Notes: generated from the letters alone by a model not told the origin. Shown: positions 46,676 through 57,304, counted from the stretch's first letter. The stretch: DNA of 64,000 nucleotides from Prochlorococcus sp. AG-355-P07 (GCA_003280575.1 QCEN01000002.1:1-64000), one strand, 5' to 3'. Numbers and translations are program-made.

Positions 46676-47848
46676 TTAAAAAATTTCGGCAGGATCAGCG
46701 TCAACTAATTTACGCATCGCAACAGCAGCGGACCCCATACACATAACTAAAACTAATACGAAAATTAAAATGGTTTTATCTGCGTCCATTATTATTGGGA
46801 GTTTAGTAGAACTTCTTATAACTGAGTAAAGTATTTGACCAGAGAAATAAGCAGGTAAATAACCAAACAGTGCCAATAAAAACCCCTCTCTAGCTACTAC
46901 GAAGAAAAGGGACTTAAGTCTATACCCCATTGCCAATAAGGTTGCGTACTCTGGGAGGTGATCTGTAACGTCACTATAAAGAATTTGATAAACGACCACA
47001 CACCCTACAACAAAACCCATCAAGGCTCCCAAACTAAATATAAAACCAATTGCAGTACTATTTTTCCAATAATTCTTTTCAAATTCTATAAATTGTTTTT
47101 TTGTAAGAACCCTAACATCATTTGGGAGTGAGTTATTTAATATCCTTGAAACCAATTCAGGATCAGATCCTTTTTTTAGCTTTACCAAACCAATTTCTAT
47201 ACTTCCAGGAGGATTAGCAGGAAAGAGTCTTAAGAAGGTTTCTCGACTAGTTATCAAATTACCATCTGCTCCAAAAGATGGTCCCAACTCCACAAGGCCC
47301 TCAACAATTACTCTTTTCCCAGCGACCTCAGTTTCAACTTTTTTTTCAGATAAGAACCATTCTTCAATCGGTCCAAATTCAGGTCTAGATAGTTTGTCAA
47401 AAAGAACTCTTGATGGATTTCTCAATTTATAAGCTTTCTTTGAGAATCCCTCATCTAAAAGGAGTGAATCGGAGGGATTAAAACCTAATGCAAGTATAGA
47501 TCTAGTTTTAAGATTTTCAGGATTTCGCCAAAGTAAATAATTTAGATTAACGGGAGCAGTTTTTTCAACATCCTCTACTGCGAGAGTTTGAATTAACCTT
47601 CTTTTTGGGAATCCACTCATGCTTATAGAACTTTTTGATCTGGGACTTATCAAAACAAGATCGGCATCTAGGAGTTTATGAATAGTTACGCTCGTATCAA
47701 ATAAACCATCCCTAAATCCTAATTGCATAAACATCAAAATCCCTGCAAAACTTATTCCAGCTATTGCAACTGCGAGCCTTAATGGTTGCCTAGTCAATAA
47801 CAACCAAGCCAACGGTATTTTTCTAAATTTTAAAAAAGAAAAACTCAT
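46676..47848 (-). CDS. devC: DevC-type ABC exporter permease
   Basis: A 390-residue permease of the FtsX/MacB type. It has one N-terminal membrane segment (about residues 22-42), a large periplasmic domain, and three C-terminal membrane segments beginning near residue 268 (IGFIFSLGALMGFVVGCVVVYQ), then near 315 and 360. It matches the DevC family in length and start (RKIPLAWLLLTRQPLRLAVAIAGI). It lies 12 bp upstream of devA and its start touches the devB stop. Confidence 0.9.
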   Translation of the reverse strand: MSFSFLKFRKIPLAWLLLTRQPLRLAVAIAGISFAGILMFMQLGFRDGLFDTSVTIHKLLDADLVLISPRSKSSISMSGFPKRRLIQTLAVEDVEKTAPVNLNYLLWRNPENLKTRSILALGFNPSDSLLLDEGFSKKAYKLRNPSRVLFDKLSRPEFGPIEEWFLSEKKVETEVAGKRVIVEGLVELGPSFGADGNLITSRETFLRLFPANPPGSIEIGLVKLKKGSDPELVSRILNNSLPNDVRVLTKKQFIEFEKNYWKNSTAIGFIFSLGALMGFVVGCVVVYQILYSDVTDHLPEYATLLAMGYRLKSLFFVVAREGFLLALFGYLPAYFSGQILYSVIRSSTKLPIIMDADKTILIFVLVLVMCMGSAAVAMRKLVDADPAEIF

Positions 47849-48761
47849 TAGGGAATAAACTTTGCAATAACTTTCATTCCTGCATAGTTTTGAACGATAT
47901 CTATAGAATCTTGATCTAGTTTTACTAGTACCTCGATAATTCGCGAATCAGCATCCCCTGTTGGATCAGTTGATAAAACTTTTCTTTGTTTTACTTGAGG
48001 ACTAATCCTAATCACCTTTCCCTTAAGATTTTTTTGGAATCCGCCATTCTCACTACTCAATTCAACATCCTGAGAGATAAAGACTCTATCGATGTCAGAT
48101 TCATAAACCTCTATCAAAGCTTCCATTTTTTGGCTAGAACCAATATTCAAAATCCCTTCATTTTGCGGCCTCTCCCCAACTCTTGTATTAATTCCAAGGA
48201 TAAAACCATCAATTGGACTCCTTAGTTTTGAATTAAATAGATCTATCTTGATTTTTTTTTGATCTCCAATAAGGTTTATTTTCTGTTTTTGCAATTTTAA
48301 TAATTCATCTTTTCTCTGTGAAAACTCTACAAAAGAATAAGCATCTTTGCTCAAAGCTAGCTCGTACCTATTAATTTGATCTTTCTTTAGGGTAATTTCT
48401 TCGTTAATAGTATTAATTAGATTTTCATTTCTTTCAAGATCAGCAATTAATTTTTCTTCATTTTCAAAGGTTGCGAGTATGTCACCTTTTTTTACGAAAT
48501 CTCCTTCATTTACTAAAATTTCGACAATTCGGGGTGAAGAGCCAAACTGACTTATTGGAGCTGCCAATTGTCTAATCTCTCCCGAAGGAGAAAGTTGACC
48601 TAATGCGGCAACTGCTGTAATGGGAGGTATGAAATCTGAAGTTGTTTCCTCTTTAAATTTTGAACTAGATTTATTATTTCCAGAACAGGAAATAACCCCA
48701 AGAGATATTGGTGTAAATAATAATAAATAAATAAATAAATTTTTTAATATTTTTAATTTCA

Positions 48762-48762
<1 letters not shown>
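47848..48762 (-). CDS. devB: DevB-type membrane fusion protein
   Basis: A 304-residue HlyD-family adaptor with an N-terminal signal/lipoprotein region (LGVISCSGN, so a lipidated Cys26 is possible), a biotinyl-lipoyl-like part (ILVNEGDFVKKGDILATFENEEKL), a coiled-coil hairpin (about 108-180) and a beta-barrel. It links the DevC permease to the outer membrane. It overlaps pcyA by one base and devC by one base, so pcyA-devB-devC-devA is a single operon. Confidence 0.9.
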
Positions 48763-49511
<749 letters not shown>

Positions 49512-49528
49512 TTAAAGAGAGAACCGAA

Positions 49529-50779
49529 ATGAAAGTAGGAGATGTAAATTACTACACCCATTCAAGCAAAACTAGATGTGTGTTTGTGGATAATAAAGAA
49601 TTGCCGCTTATAAGCATTGATATTTGGTGCAAAGCAGGTTCTTCATTTGAGGATGTTGATAAAAACGGAACTGCTCATTTTCTAGAGCATATGATTTTTA
49701 AAGGATCTAACAAAATAATGCCAGGTGAGTTTGACCATAAAATTGAATCACTAGGCGGATTAAGTAACGCTTCAACTGGTTATGATGATGTACATTACCA
49801 TGTCTTAGTTCCACCAAGTAACTTTAGAGAATCACTTGCTCTTTTGACAAATATTGTCGTTGCTCCAGATTTTAATCCTGATGAATTTATAAAAGAAAAA
49901 GGGGTAGTTATTGATGAAATAAAACAACAAAATGATCAGCCTGAAGAAAGGTTATTTAATTATTTTTTGAAAAGGGTTTGGTTAAGTCCGAATTATGCTA
50001 ATTCGATTCTGGGAACTGAAAATAGCATTAAGAACTTGGAGATTAATGATCTTGTGAAATTTCATAGCAAACATTACACTAGCGAAAAAGTTTGTATTGC
50101 AATTGCTGGTAATCTGTCAGAAGAAATTTATAAAATTTTTGAAAAAAGTGATCTATCTGGTATAAAAAAAAGTCCAAATTATATAAATCTAAAAAATAAA
50201 CCTTCTTTAAAAATTAGGAATGGTAGAGAGTCAGTTAAATTTAATAATTTGGAGTTTTCAAGAATATTTATGGCTTGGTTTATTCCAAACCTAAATGATC
50301 AAAAAAATATTATTGGACTAGAGTTATTAGCTTCAATACTCTCTGTTGGAAGAAACAGCAGATTAGTTAAAATTTTAAAAGAAGATAGTAATCTTGTTGA
50401 ATCGATATATGTAGATGTAAATGCTGGAGAATTAGGCGGATTATTTATAATAGAAGCAAGCTGTGAGTCAAAAGATATTGATTTAGTAGAAAAGCAAATT
50501 AATAAAACAATAGATGAGATCTCAAATTCTAAAGCCTTGGCTTTGGATGAAATAAATAAAGCAATAAATATTGTGAAAAGTAATTATATTTTTAATTTGG
50601 AGACATCTACACAACTCTCTTCATTCTTTGGAAATGAACTTCTTTGGGGGAGAAAATCTTCAATCAATAATTTAGAGAGTCATTTAAAATATTGGAATGA
50701 CTTGGATAACTTCAAAGAGATCACAAAATATATTCGTGGCGAAAAATTCACTTTAGTCGCATCCCCTTACAAATGTTAA
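49529..50779 (+). CDS. M16-family zinc metallopeptidase, catalytic subunit
   Basis: A 416-residue peptidase of the M16B family. The inverted zinc motif HxxEH is HFLEH at residues 50-54, followed by the downstream Glu in EKGVVIDEIKQQ. Length fits one half of the two-subunit M16 type. Together with the next gene it should form a clam-shell heterodimer that degrades peptides. It overlaps the next gene by 7 bp. Confidence 0.92.
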   Translation: MKVGDVNYYTHSSKTRCVFVDNKELPLISIDIWCKAGSSFEDVDKNGTAHFLEHMIFKGSNKIMPGEFDHKIESLGGLSNASTGYDDVHYHVLVPPSNFRESLALLTNIVVAPDFNPDEFIKEKGVVIDEIKQQNDQPEERLFNYFLKRVWLSPNYANSILGTENSIKNLEINDLVKFHSKHYTSEKVCIAIAGNLSEEIYKIFEKSDLSGIKKSPNYINLKNKPSLKIRNGRESVKFNNLEFSRIFMAWFIPNLNDQKNIIGLELLASILSVGRNSRLVKILKEDSNLVESIYVDVNAGELGGLFIIEASCESKDIDLVEKQINKTIDEISNSKALALDEINKAINIVKSNYIFNLETSTQLSSFFGNELLWGRKSSINNLESHLKYWNDLDNFKEITKYIRGEKFTLVASPYKC

Positions 50780-51990
50780 AAAAGTATTTTTTAAATAATA
50801 AAAAAAGGAATTTTTCAACTGCTTCAATTTGGATTAAGGGAGGCAGTAATGTTGATAGTATTGGCAAAAAAGGTATAAACAAGATCCTAAGTTCACTACT
50901 TACCAGAGGATGTGAGGGTTTTAATAATTTTACACTTTCGGAATATATTGAGTCCTATGGAGCAGAATTAAATCAAGAAGTATTTGAAGATGGTATTTCA
51001 ATAAGCATTAAGTCCCTAAATGAACATTTCAGCAAATTATTTCCTTTATTAGATTTAATAATTAGTAAGCCAACTCTCTTAGAAATTGAATTTCAAAAAG
51101 TAAAAAAATCCTCAATTAATTTTATAAAAAAAGATAAAGAAAATCCATTTAATATCTGTTTTGAAAACTGGAGAAGAATTGTTTACTTAAATCATCCTTA
51201 TGCATTTAATACTAATGGTAATAAAAATGATGTCTCAAAGATTACCTATGAAGATGTTTTGCTTGAGTTTAAAAATTTCAAAAGTCGTGATAAGTATTTA
51301 ATTTCAAATAATTTAGAAGTAAATGGTTTAAGTATAGAAAAATTTAAAAAAAAACCCTTAGAAGAAAAATCAAGAACTATAAATCAAGATTTAAGTCTAA
51401 ACAATAGATTTGATTTCAATAATAATGATTCAAATCAAACAATAATAATGATGGGGAACCAAACTTGCTCGCGAAAAAGTAGTGAATATTTGCCACTTAA
51501 GGTTTTGGAGTCATATTTATCTTATGGAATGAGCGCCGCTTTATTTAAACTTTTTAGAGAAAAACATGGTATCACTTACGATTTAGGTGTTTATTATCCT
51601 ATTAGGAGTGGGAATGCCCCATTTTTAATTTATTTATCAGTATCTAATAAGAAAGCACTTTTTGCTTTTGAACTTTTATCAACACTTTGGAAAAATTTAC
51701 TTTTTAATCCGTTGAATGATGCTGAAATATTTTTAGCTAAAGAAAAACTAAAAGGTTCTTTTCTATTAGGTAATCAATCACTAGATGAAATTCTACAAAG
51801 AAAGATACAATTAATAAGTTATGGTATTTCACCAATCTCTGAGCTTGATTTAAATTTAAAAATAGAAGAAATATCTTCGTTAGATATTCTTAAATTAACT
51901 AAAAAATATTTTTCAAAACCTTTTCTAAGTATTTCTGGAAATAAAAAAATATGTTTAGAAATTTCTAATATGTGGAAGAAAAACTTTTAA
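50773..51990 (+). CDS. M16-family peptidase, non-catalytic subunit
   Basis: A 405-residue M16 paralogue without the HxxEH motif; at the matching place it reads GINKILSSLLTRG. It keeps the substrate-binding partner signature FREKHGITYDLGVYYP, in which Arg and Tyr of the second half complete the active site of the first. This is the usual catalytic/non-catalytic pair. Its ATG overlaps the end of the catalytic subunit gene by 7 bp, so equal synthesis is likely. It ends 1 bp before sipA on the other strand. Confidence 0.9.
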   Translation: MLKKYFLNNKKRNFSTASIWIKGGSNVDSIGKKGINKILSSLLTRGCEGFNNFTLSEYIESYGAELNQEVFEDGISISIKSLNEHFSKLFPLLDLIISKPTLLEIEFQKVKKSSINFIKKDKENPFNICFENWRRIVYLNHPYAFNTNGNKNDVSKITYEDVLLEFKNFKSRDKYLISNNLEVNGLSIEKFKKKPLEEKSRTINQDLSLNNRFDFNNNDSNQTIIMMGNQTCSRKSSEYLPLKVLESYLSYGMSAALFKLFREKHGITYDLGVYYPIRSGNAPFLIYLSVSNKKALFAFELLSTLWKNLLFNPLNDAEIFLAKEKLKGSFLLGNQSLDEILQRKIQLISYGISPISELDLNLKIEEISSLDILKLTKKYFSKPFLSISGNKKICLEISNMWKKNF

Positions 51991-51991
51991 G

Positions 51992-52201
51992 TTAGTTTTT
52001 CTCAATCTTATCAATATCGATTAAAAACGAACCTCTTCTAAACTTTACTTCAACAGTATCTGGGGATTTGATTGATATGATTTTCCCAATTTCATCAATT
52101 GCTACTAGATCAGGGGGCCTTAACATAGGCATATTATCTGAAGTCTTCAAATAAGAGACTGGCGCAATCAACTTAACCTTATCGTTGATCTCAAATTTCA
52201 T
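51992..52201 (-). CDS. sipA: SipA-like (DUF3148) regulator of the NblS/Hik33 kinase
   Basis: A 69-residue SH3-like beta-barrel protein of the SipA (NblS-interacting protein A) family; I recognise PVSYLKTSDNMPMLRPPDLV and the closing VKFRRGSFLIDIDKIE. In Synechococcus SipA binds the stress histidine kinase NblS and raises its activity. A similar small SH3-like NDH-1 subunit exists (NdhS), but the MPMLRPPD motif favours SipA. It diverges from ftsH, with 105 bp between. Confidence 0.75.
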   Translation of the reverse strand: MKFEINDKVKLIAPVSYLKTSDNMPMLRPPDLVAIDEIGKIISIKSPDTVEVKFRRGSFLIDIDKIEKN

Positions 52202-52306
52202 TTATATTTGGATACATTAAAAAGTAGTATAAGCATAAAGTTGGAGTAATTATCAACGAAATGCACTGATTCATCCTACAATCTTTAAATAACTTTCTAC
52301 AAATTA

Positions 52307-54220
52307 ATGAATCAAAAATTTAAAACATTAATTTTATGGGCTTTACCTATACTTTTAGTAATAGCACTTTCTTACCAATTTTTATCCTCTAGTAATGTTG
52401 ATTCGCTTAAATCTAATGGGACTACTGTTGCACCAAGAAATACTGCGGTAGCAAGAGTTAGTTATGGCAGATTTTTAGATTATATTAATTCAGGAAGAGT
52501 TACATCAGTTGATATTTTTGAGGGAGGCAGAAATGCAGTTATAGAGACCATAGATTCAGATTTAGATAATAAAGTACAAAGATTAAGGGTAGACTTACCA
52601 GGTTTAACACCTGAACTTATTAATAATTTAAAAAATGAAGGTATTAGTTTCGATATACACCCTACAAAGACAGCCCCACCTGCATTAGGAATTTTAGGTA
52701 ATTTACTTTTTCCAGCTATTTTAATTGGAGGTTTAATTTTATTAGCCAGAAGATCCAATGGTATGCCTGGAGGTCCTGGCCAAGCAATGCAATTTGGTAA
52801 GACAAAAGCAAGATTTGCAATGGAGGCTGAAACAGGAGTTGTTTTCGACGATGTAGCAGGTGTAAATGAAGCTAAACAAGATTTACAAGAAGTTGTCACT
52901 TTTCTTAAAAAGCCAGAAAAATTTACTTCTGTTGGTGCAAGGATACCTAAGGGTGTTTTGTTGGTAGGCCCACCTGGCACTGGTAAAACTCTTTTGGCAA
53001 AAGCAATTGCAGGTGAAGCAGGTGTACCATTTTTCTCATTATCAGGTTCTGAATTTGTTGAGATGTTTGTAGGTGTAGGTGCAAGTAGAGTTAGAGACCT
53101 CTTTAAAAGAGCCAAAGAAAATAGCCCTTGTCTAATATTTATTGATGAAATTGATGCTGTCGGTAGACAAAGAGGAGCCGGTATTGGTGGAGGTAATGAT
53201 GAGAGAGAACAAACTCTCAACCAATTGCTAACTGAGATGGACGGTTTTGAAGGTAACAGCGGCATAATAATAATCGCTGCGACAAACAGGCCTGATGTTT
53301 TAGATTCAGCTCTTATGAGGCCAGGAAGATTTGATAGGCAAGTAACTGTAGATGCACCTGACATAAAAGGCAGATTATCGATATTGGAAGTGCATGCCAG
53401 AAATAAGAAACTTCAAGAGGATTTAACACTTGAAAGTATCGCTAGAAGAACACCAGGTTTTACTGGAGCAGATTTAGCAAATTTATTAAATGAGGCTGCT
53501 ATTTTAACTGCCAGGAGGAGAAAAGAATCTATAAGCATTTCGGAAATTGACGATTCTGTAGATAGAATTGTTGCAGGAATGGAAGGCTCTCCATTAACAG
53601 ATGGGAGAAGCAAAAGATTAATTGCTTATCATGAAGTTGGTCATGCTCTAATAGGTTCATTAGTGAAAGCCCATGATCCAGTACAAAAAGTAACCGTTAT
53701 CCCTAGGGGACAAGCTAAAGGATTAACTTGGTTTACTCCAGATGATGAACAAACCCTCGTTAGCAGAGCCCAATTAAAAGCGAGAATTATGGGCGCCTTA
53801 GGAGGAAGAGCTGCTGAGGATGTAGTTTTTGGAAAAGGTGAAATTACAACAGGAGCGGGAGGTGATTTCCAACAAGTTGCATCAATGGCTCGCCAAATGG
53901 TTACTAGATTTGGAATGAGTAATTTAGGACCGATAGCTTTAGAAAGTGGTAATCAAGAAGTATTTGTTGGTAGAGATTTAATGACGAGAAGTGAAGTTTC
54001 CGATTCAATCTCTAAACAAATAGATGAAAGTGTAAGGGTAATGGTAAAGGAATGTTATAAAGAAACCTACGATTTAGTAAGCAATAATAGAGAAGCAATG
54101 GATAAGATTGTCGACCTGTTAATAGAAAGAGAAACATTAGACGGTGAAGAATTTGTAAGTATTCTTTCCGAATTCACTAAAATTCCTGAAAAAGAAAGAA
54201 CACCTCAATTACTAATTTAA
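52307..54220 (+). CDS. ftsH: ATP-dependent zinc metalloprotease FtsH
   Basis: FtsH (637 residues) is a thylakoid/plasma membrane AAA+ protease; cyanobacterial FtsH removes photodamaged D1. Two membrane segments (about 8-27 and 126-146) flank a lumenal domain. The AAA core has Walker A GPPGTGKT (about 221), Walker [10 protein letters not shown] and the second region of homology [19 protein letters not shown]. The zinc site is HEVGH at about 442-446, with the common HEAGH Ala replaced by Val, and the third ligand Asp further on. Its stop overlaps the end of clpP by 4 bp. Confidence 0.95.
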   Translation: MNQKFKTLILWALPILLVIALSYQFLSSSNVDSLKSNGTTVAPRNTAVARVSYGRFLDYINSGRVTSVDIFEGGRNAVIETIDSDLDNKVQRLRVDLPGLTPELINNLKNEGISFDIHPTKTAPPALGILGNLLFPAILIGGLILLARRSNGMPGGPGQAMQFGKTKARFAMEAETGVVFDDVAGVNEAKQDLQEVVTFLKKPEKFTSVGARIPKGVLLVGPPGTGKTLLAKAIAGEAGVPFFSLSGSEFVEMFVGVGASRVRDLFKRAKENSPCLIFIDEIDAVGRQRGAGIGGGNDEREQTLNQLLTEMDGFEGNSGIIIIAATNRPDVLDSALMRPGRFDRQVTVDAPDIKGRLSILEVHARNKKLQEDLTLESIARRTPGFTGADLANLLNEAAILTARRRKESISISEIDDSVDRIVAGMEGSPLTDGRSKRLIAYHEVGHALIGSLVKAHDPVQKVTVIPRGQAKGLTWFTPDDEQTLVSRAQLKARIMGALGGRAAEDVVFGKGEITTGAGGDFQQVASMARQMVTRFGMSNLGPIALESGNQEVFVGRDLMTRSEVSDSISKQIDESVRVMVKECYKETYDLVSNNREAMDKIVDLLIERETLDGEEFVSILSEFTKIPEKERTPQLLI

Positions 54221-54804
54221 ACCTTTAGAGGTTTTTTATCTAAAACTAAATCTATTAATCCATAATCAACAGCTTCTTTAGGAGACATATAAAAGTCCCT
54301 ATCAGTATCCTCTTTAATCGTTTCATAATCCTTACCAGTTCTTTCTGATAATTCGGTATTAAGACGTTCTTTTAAAAACAAAATTTCATCAGCTTGAATT
54401 CTTATGTCACTGGCTTGCCCTCTTGCCCCTCCAAGTGGTTGATGGATCATTATCCTTGAATGTCTAAGGCTGCTTCTTTTACCTTTAGTACCTGCTGCTA
54501 ACAAAAAAGCACCCATACTAGCAGCTAAACCTACACAGACTGTATGAATATCAGGCTTAACATGCTGCATTGTGTCAAAAATCCCTAAGCCATCATAGAC
54601 AGATCCTCCAGGTGAATTTATGTACATGTAGATATCTTTCTCGGGATCTTCTGCTTCCAGAAATAATAATTGAGCAACAATTCTATTAGCAGTTTCACTA
54701 GTGACTTGTTCACCCAAAAAGATTATTCTCTCTCTTAATAATCTTGAATAAATATCAAAGACTCTTTCACTACCACCAGATTCTTCTAAAACTAAAGGGA
54801 TCAT
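54217..54804 (-). CDS. clpP: ATP-dependent Clp protease proteolytic subunit
   Basis: A 195-residue ClpP serine protease subunit with the full catalytic triad: Ser96 in GLAASMGAF, His121 in [10 protein letters not shown] and Asp170 in DTDRDFYMS. Cyanobacteria have several ClpP/ClpR paralogues; this one is active-type. It stands between ftsH and psb29, divergent from psb29 across 35 bp and tail to tail with ftsH. Confidence 0.94.
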   Translation of the reverse strand: MIPLVLEESGGSERVFDIYSRLLRERIIFLGEQVTSETANRIVAQLLFLEAEDPEKDIYMYINSPGGSVYDGLGIFDTMQHVKPDIHTVCVGLAASMGAFLLAAGTKGKRSSLRHSRIMIHQPLGGARGQASDIRIQADEILFLKERLNTELSERTGKDYETIKEDTDRDFYMSPKEAVDYGLIDLVLDKKPLKV

Positions 54805-54839
54805 AATAATATTTATCTGTTTATTAGATATTAACTATA

Positions 54840-55496
54840 TTGAGTCAACATACGCTAACCTTATTAAGGTTTACATATAAAAAATTGAAAGAAAAATTGA
54901 CTGTTTCAGATAGCAAAAAGTTATTTCATGAACAATTCCCTTACGTTATTCCAGGTTTATATAAAAGAATAGTTGATGAAATGCTTGTGGAACTTAATCT
55001 TTTAAACCATCAAAATGAATTTACCCAAGAAAATCTCTTTTGTGTTGGATTCACAGAAACATTCAAAGAATTAATGAAGGGATACAAACCTGAAAAACAT
55101 TTGGATCTTCTTTTTGAATCTTTATGCAACTCTACAAATTTTGAAGCGAAGGAAATCAAGATAATTTCTCAAAAATCCCAAAAAGAATTTAAGGATAAAT
55201 CATCTAATGATATATTGAAAATGTTAAAAGAAAAAGGCACTTCCAAACTTTACCCTTCAAGAATATTGAACTTAGGAATTTATAAAATAATTACAAAATC
55301 TTCTGATTTCATAGTAGAAAAAGAATTAGAGACAAATAAAAGAATCTCTGATATTTTTGAAAAATTAAACTTATCCAGTAATAAAGCAGAAAAAGACATA
55401 GGAATATATAAAAGTACTCTATCCAAAATGGAACAGGCAAAAGAATTAATTGAAGAACTAAAAATAAAGGATAAGAAAAAAGATAAAAAACAATAG
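54840..55496 (+). CDS. psb29: Photosystem II biogenesis protein Psb29/Thf1
   Basis: A 218-residue helical protein of the Thf1/Psb29 family, needed for PSII repair and for stability of the FtsH complex in Synechocystis and plants. The family core begins at TVSDSKKLFHEQFPYVI and continues IVDEMLVELNLL, GFTETFKELMKGYKPE and a coiled C-terminal helix with a lysine tail. The start is uncertain: TTG at 54840 gives a 20-residue lead, and a TTG at 54897 would place the start just before TVSDSKK, as in most family members. No Shine-Dalgarno decides between them. Confidence 0.88.
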   Translation: MSQHTLTLLRFTYKKLKEKLTVSDSKKLFHEQFPYVIPGLYKRIVDEMLVELNLLNHQNEFTQENLFCVGFTETFKELMKGYKPEKHLDLLFESLCNSTNFEAKEIKIISQKSQKEFKDKSSNDILKMLKEKGTSKLYPSRILNLGIYKIITKSSDFIVEKELETNKRISDIFEKLNLSSNKAEKDIGIYKSTLSKMEQAKELIEELKIKDKKKDKKQ

Positions 55497-55499
55497 TAT

Positions 55500-55640
55500 T
55501 TAATTTTTTAATCTTTTTTTATCTTTCCAAGAAATATAAGAAATATAAATTACGGCGAACGTTATAAAAATTAGTAATACGAAAGATGTAATAATAAGAA
55601 ATTTGTTCAAATATATATCAAAAGTTAAAAATGTAATCAT
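55500..55640 (-). CDS. Small membrane protein translationally coupled to petN
   Basis: A 46-residue ORF read from the reverse strand. It has a single membrane segment ([20 protein letters not shown], about residues 14-33) and a basic tail ([10 protein letters not shown]). Its ATG overlaps the petN stop as ATGA, a classic coupling arrangement, so it is probably made at a fixed ratio to PetN. It has no recognised homologue that I can name. It could be a subunit or assembly partner of the cytochrome b6f complex, but only the placement suggests this. Confidence 0.65.
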   Translation of the reverse strand: MITFLTFDIYLNKFLIITSFVLLIFITFAVIYISYISWKDKKRLKN

Positions 55641-55738
55641 ACATCGATAGAACCATCACCATTTCGACCCCAAACTACCATTGCAATTGAAAAAGTAAAA
55701 ATCGCAGCTAATGCAGCCCATCCAATCTGAAAAATCAT
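55637..55738 (-). CDS. petN: Cytochrome b6f complex subunit PetN
   Basis: A 33-residue ORF on the reverse strand, with the family start [20 protein letters not shown], then [13 protein letters not shown]. PetN is a single-span subunit at the edge of the cytochrome b6f complex and is essential for its stability. The ATG at 55738 is chosen although an in-frame ATG lies 17 codons upstream, because all PetN proteins begin near MxxxxxWA. Confidence 0.92.
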   Translation of the reverse strand: MIFQIGWAALAAIFTFSIAMVVWGRNGDGSIDV

Positions 55739-55850
55739 TAGATTTAAATCACTAACATTAATATAACAGAACTTCAAAAAATTTTTCATTATCTAAGCTA
55801 AATTTAATTTCTCGAAAACAAAAATTTGTAAATAGAATAAGTAAAAAAAA

Positions 55851-56129
55851 TTGGGCAGATTAGTCATAAATCATAGTACGAATATAGAGGGTCTAATTCC
55901 AATACTCCAAAAGTTAGCTCTTAATGCAAATATCAAAACAATAACGCCGGCTGTAATATCAAGAGCAAGAGGGAAATCTTCTAAATTAATAATAAGATTA
56001 TCGGTAAAAACTATAAACGGATATAAAGCCATTGCAAGAAAAGGAAAAACTGCACAAGAAGTTTTTATTTCAACAGACTTAGGGAAAGATGAATTAAAAC
56101 AGATTATAGATATATATAGCAAAAAGTAG
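55851..56129 (+). CDS. DUF2103 putative metal-binding protein
   Basis: A 92-residue protein of the cyanobacterial DUF2103 family, recognised by GRLVINHSTNIEGLIPILQKLA and TPAVISRARG. It is basic, with a beta/alpha pattern and a C-terminal strand AQEVFIST. The family is annotated as metal-binding on weak grounds; here there is one His (INHST) and no cysteine pair. The start is TTG at 55851. It is divergent from petN. Confidence 0.75.
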   Translation: MGRLVINHSTNIEGLIPILQKLALNANIKTITPAVISRARGKSSKLIIRLSVKTINGYKAIARKGKTAQEVFISTDLGKDELKQIIDIYSKK

Positions 56130-56168
56130 TTTAATAAATGAGAGTTAAAAGTTTTCAGTAGAAAATCA

Positions 56169-56375
56169 ATGAAATTACCATTAAATTTATTTTTAACTAT
56201 ATTTGTTTTTTTTATTTTCGGAGAAAAATCATTATCACTTACTGATTACCAGATAAAAAATATTTGCAAAAAGGAGCAAAGAAAATCAACATGTATAAAA
56301 TTTTTGAAAGAGAAAAGATCTAATCTCCAAAAAGGAAACCTAATCGAAATACCTGTATTACCTTATAAAAGGTAA
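56169..56375 (+). CDS. Small exported protein, unknown
   Basis: A 68-residue protein with a signal peptide (residues 1-23: a hydrophobic LFLTIFVFFIFGE stretch). The mature part is basic, with two cysteines (ICKKEQRKSTC) ten residues apart that could form a disulfide, and ends in IEIPVLPYKR. It is not recognised. It opens a cluster of small orphan genes and is convergent with the next one. Confidence 0.55.
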   Translation: MKLPLNLFLTIFVFFIFGEKSLSLTDYQIKNICKKEQRKSTCIKFLKEKRSNLQKGNLIEIPVLPYKR

Positions 56376-56384
56376 CTAAAAAAT

Positions 56385-56654
56385 TTAAATTTCAAATTCT
56401 GATTCGAAAAGGTTAAATGCATTTTTATAATTCAATAGAAGGTCATCTGAATTATCATCAAATCCTTTTTGTTGATAATTTTCTTTTAATTCATCATATA
56501 AGTAAACAACCTCATTAAAAGCGCTCATATATTCCTTCTGAATATCTTCATCATCGATATCATAAATTTTTGCCAAAACTAATTCTACATTTTTTTTTGA
56601 TGAATATATTTTCTTCTCATATTCCTTATTTAACTTTCTTCTTTTTTTTGCCAT
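56385..56654 (-). CDS. Small hypothetical protein, helical and charged
   Basis: An 89-residue soluble protein with a basic start (MAKKRRKLNKEYEKKIYSSKK) and an acidic C-terminal half (DIDDEDIQKEYMSAFNEVVYLYDELKENY). It looks wholly helical. No family is recognised. It is flanked by a 133 bp AT-rich gap on its 5' side with no visible gene or hairpin. Confidence 0.55.
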   Translation of the reverse strand: MAKKRRKLNKEYEKKIYSSKKNVELVLAKIYDIDDEDIQKEYMSAFNEVVYLYDELKENYQQKGFDDNSDDLLLNYKNAFNLFESEFEI

Positions 56655-56787
56655 TTATCAATTTTTTTTTAAATACAAATTTACAATACTCAAAATCATA
56701 GATAAATTAAATTAAAACTTATAAAATAAAAATATAGTTTCCAAATCAAAATAAAACCTCTATATTCCAAATAAATTATTCGATGAT

Positions 56788-57225
56788 ATGAATAAAAAAG
56801 AAAAAAGTAATCCCAAAGAATTTAGAAATCAAAATTTTGAAGCTAAAAAAATGAATACATCCGCAAACTTAAATAAGAAGAAAGATAAAAATCTTCCATG
56901 GTGGGTGGAGCTTTTATTTGTTCAAATAGGATTGCCAGATAAATTTCTAATAAAAATATTAAATGCTAAAAAGAAATCCAAGGAATTAATCAAAAACGAT
57001 AAAAAAGTATTGCTAACATTTATTTTTATAATCACTCCGCTAGCATATTTTTATCCAGTCATCAAACATGCAAAAAGTAAATTAGATTGCGAAGCAATTG
57101 CTAAAGATTATATTATTAAAAATAAAAATGTAACTGGATTTAATAAAAGGGAGTTAAAAATGTTATCAACAAATTTTTGTTATGGTGGTGAAGAAATTTA
57201 TGAAATTAAAAATTTAAAAAATTAA
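56788..57225 (+). CDS. Hypothetical single-span membrane protein
   Basis: A 145-residue protein with a basic, Asn/Lys-rich N-terminus, a segment LPWWVELLFVQIGLPDKFL that looks membrane-surface active, one membrane span (VLLTFIFIITPLAYFYPVI, about residues 74-92) and a C-terminal part with two cysteines (LDCEAIA and NFCYGGEE). The C-terminal domain may face the periplasm with a disulfide. It is not a family I can name. Confidence 0.6.
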   Translation: MNKKEKSNPKEFRNQNFEAKKMNTSANLNKKKDKNLPWWVELLFVQIGLPDKFLIKILNAKKKSKELIKNDKKVLLTFIFIITPLAYFYPVIKHAKSKLDCEAIAKDYIIKNKNVTGFNKRELKMLSTNFCYGGEEIYEIKNLKN

Positions 57226-57304
57226 AAATTTAATCATTTGCTATTAATTACCAACAAATTTTATAATAATTAATTTAAGTTAATTAAATTTATATTTCAA
57301 TACT

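Noticed and set aside
52480-53364. A 294-codon open frame antisense to ftsH
   Set aside because: It is a shadow of the highly conserved ftsH gene; the translation is low in motif content, rich in Pro/Ser/Leu, and ftsH has complete AAA and zinc motifs on the other strand.
55739-55789. In-frame extension of petN to an ATG 17 codons upstream
   Set aside because: PetN proteins begin at the membrane helix; the added residues are not part of the family and lack a ribosome site.
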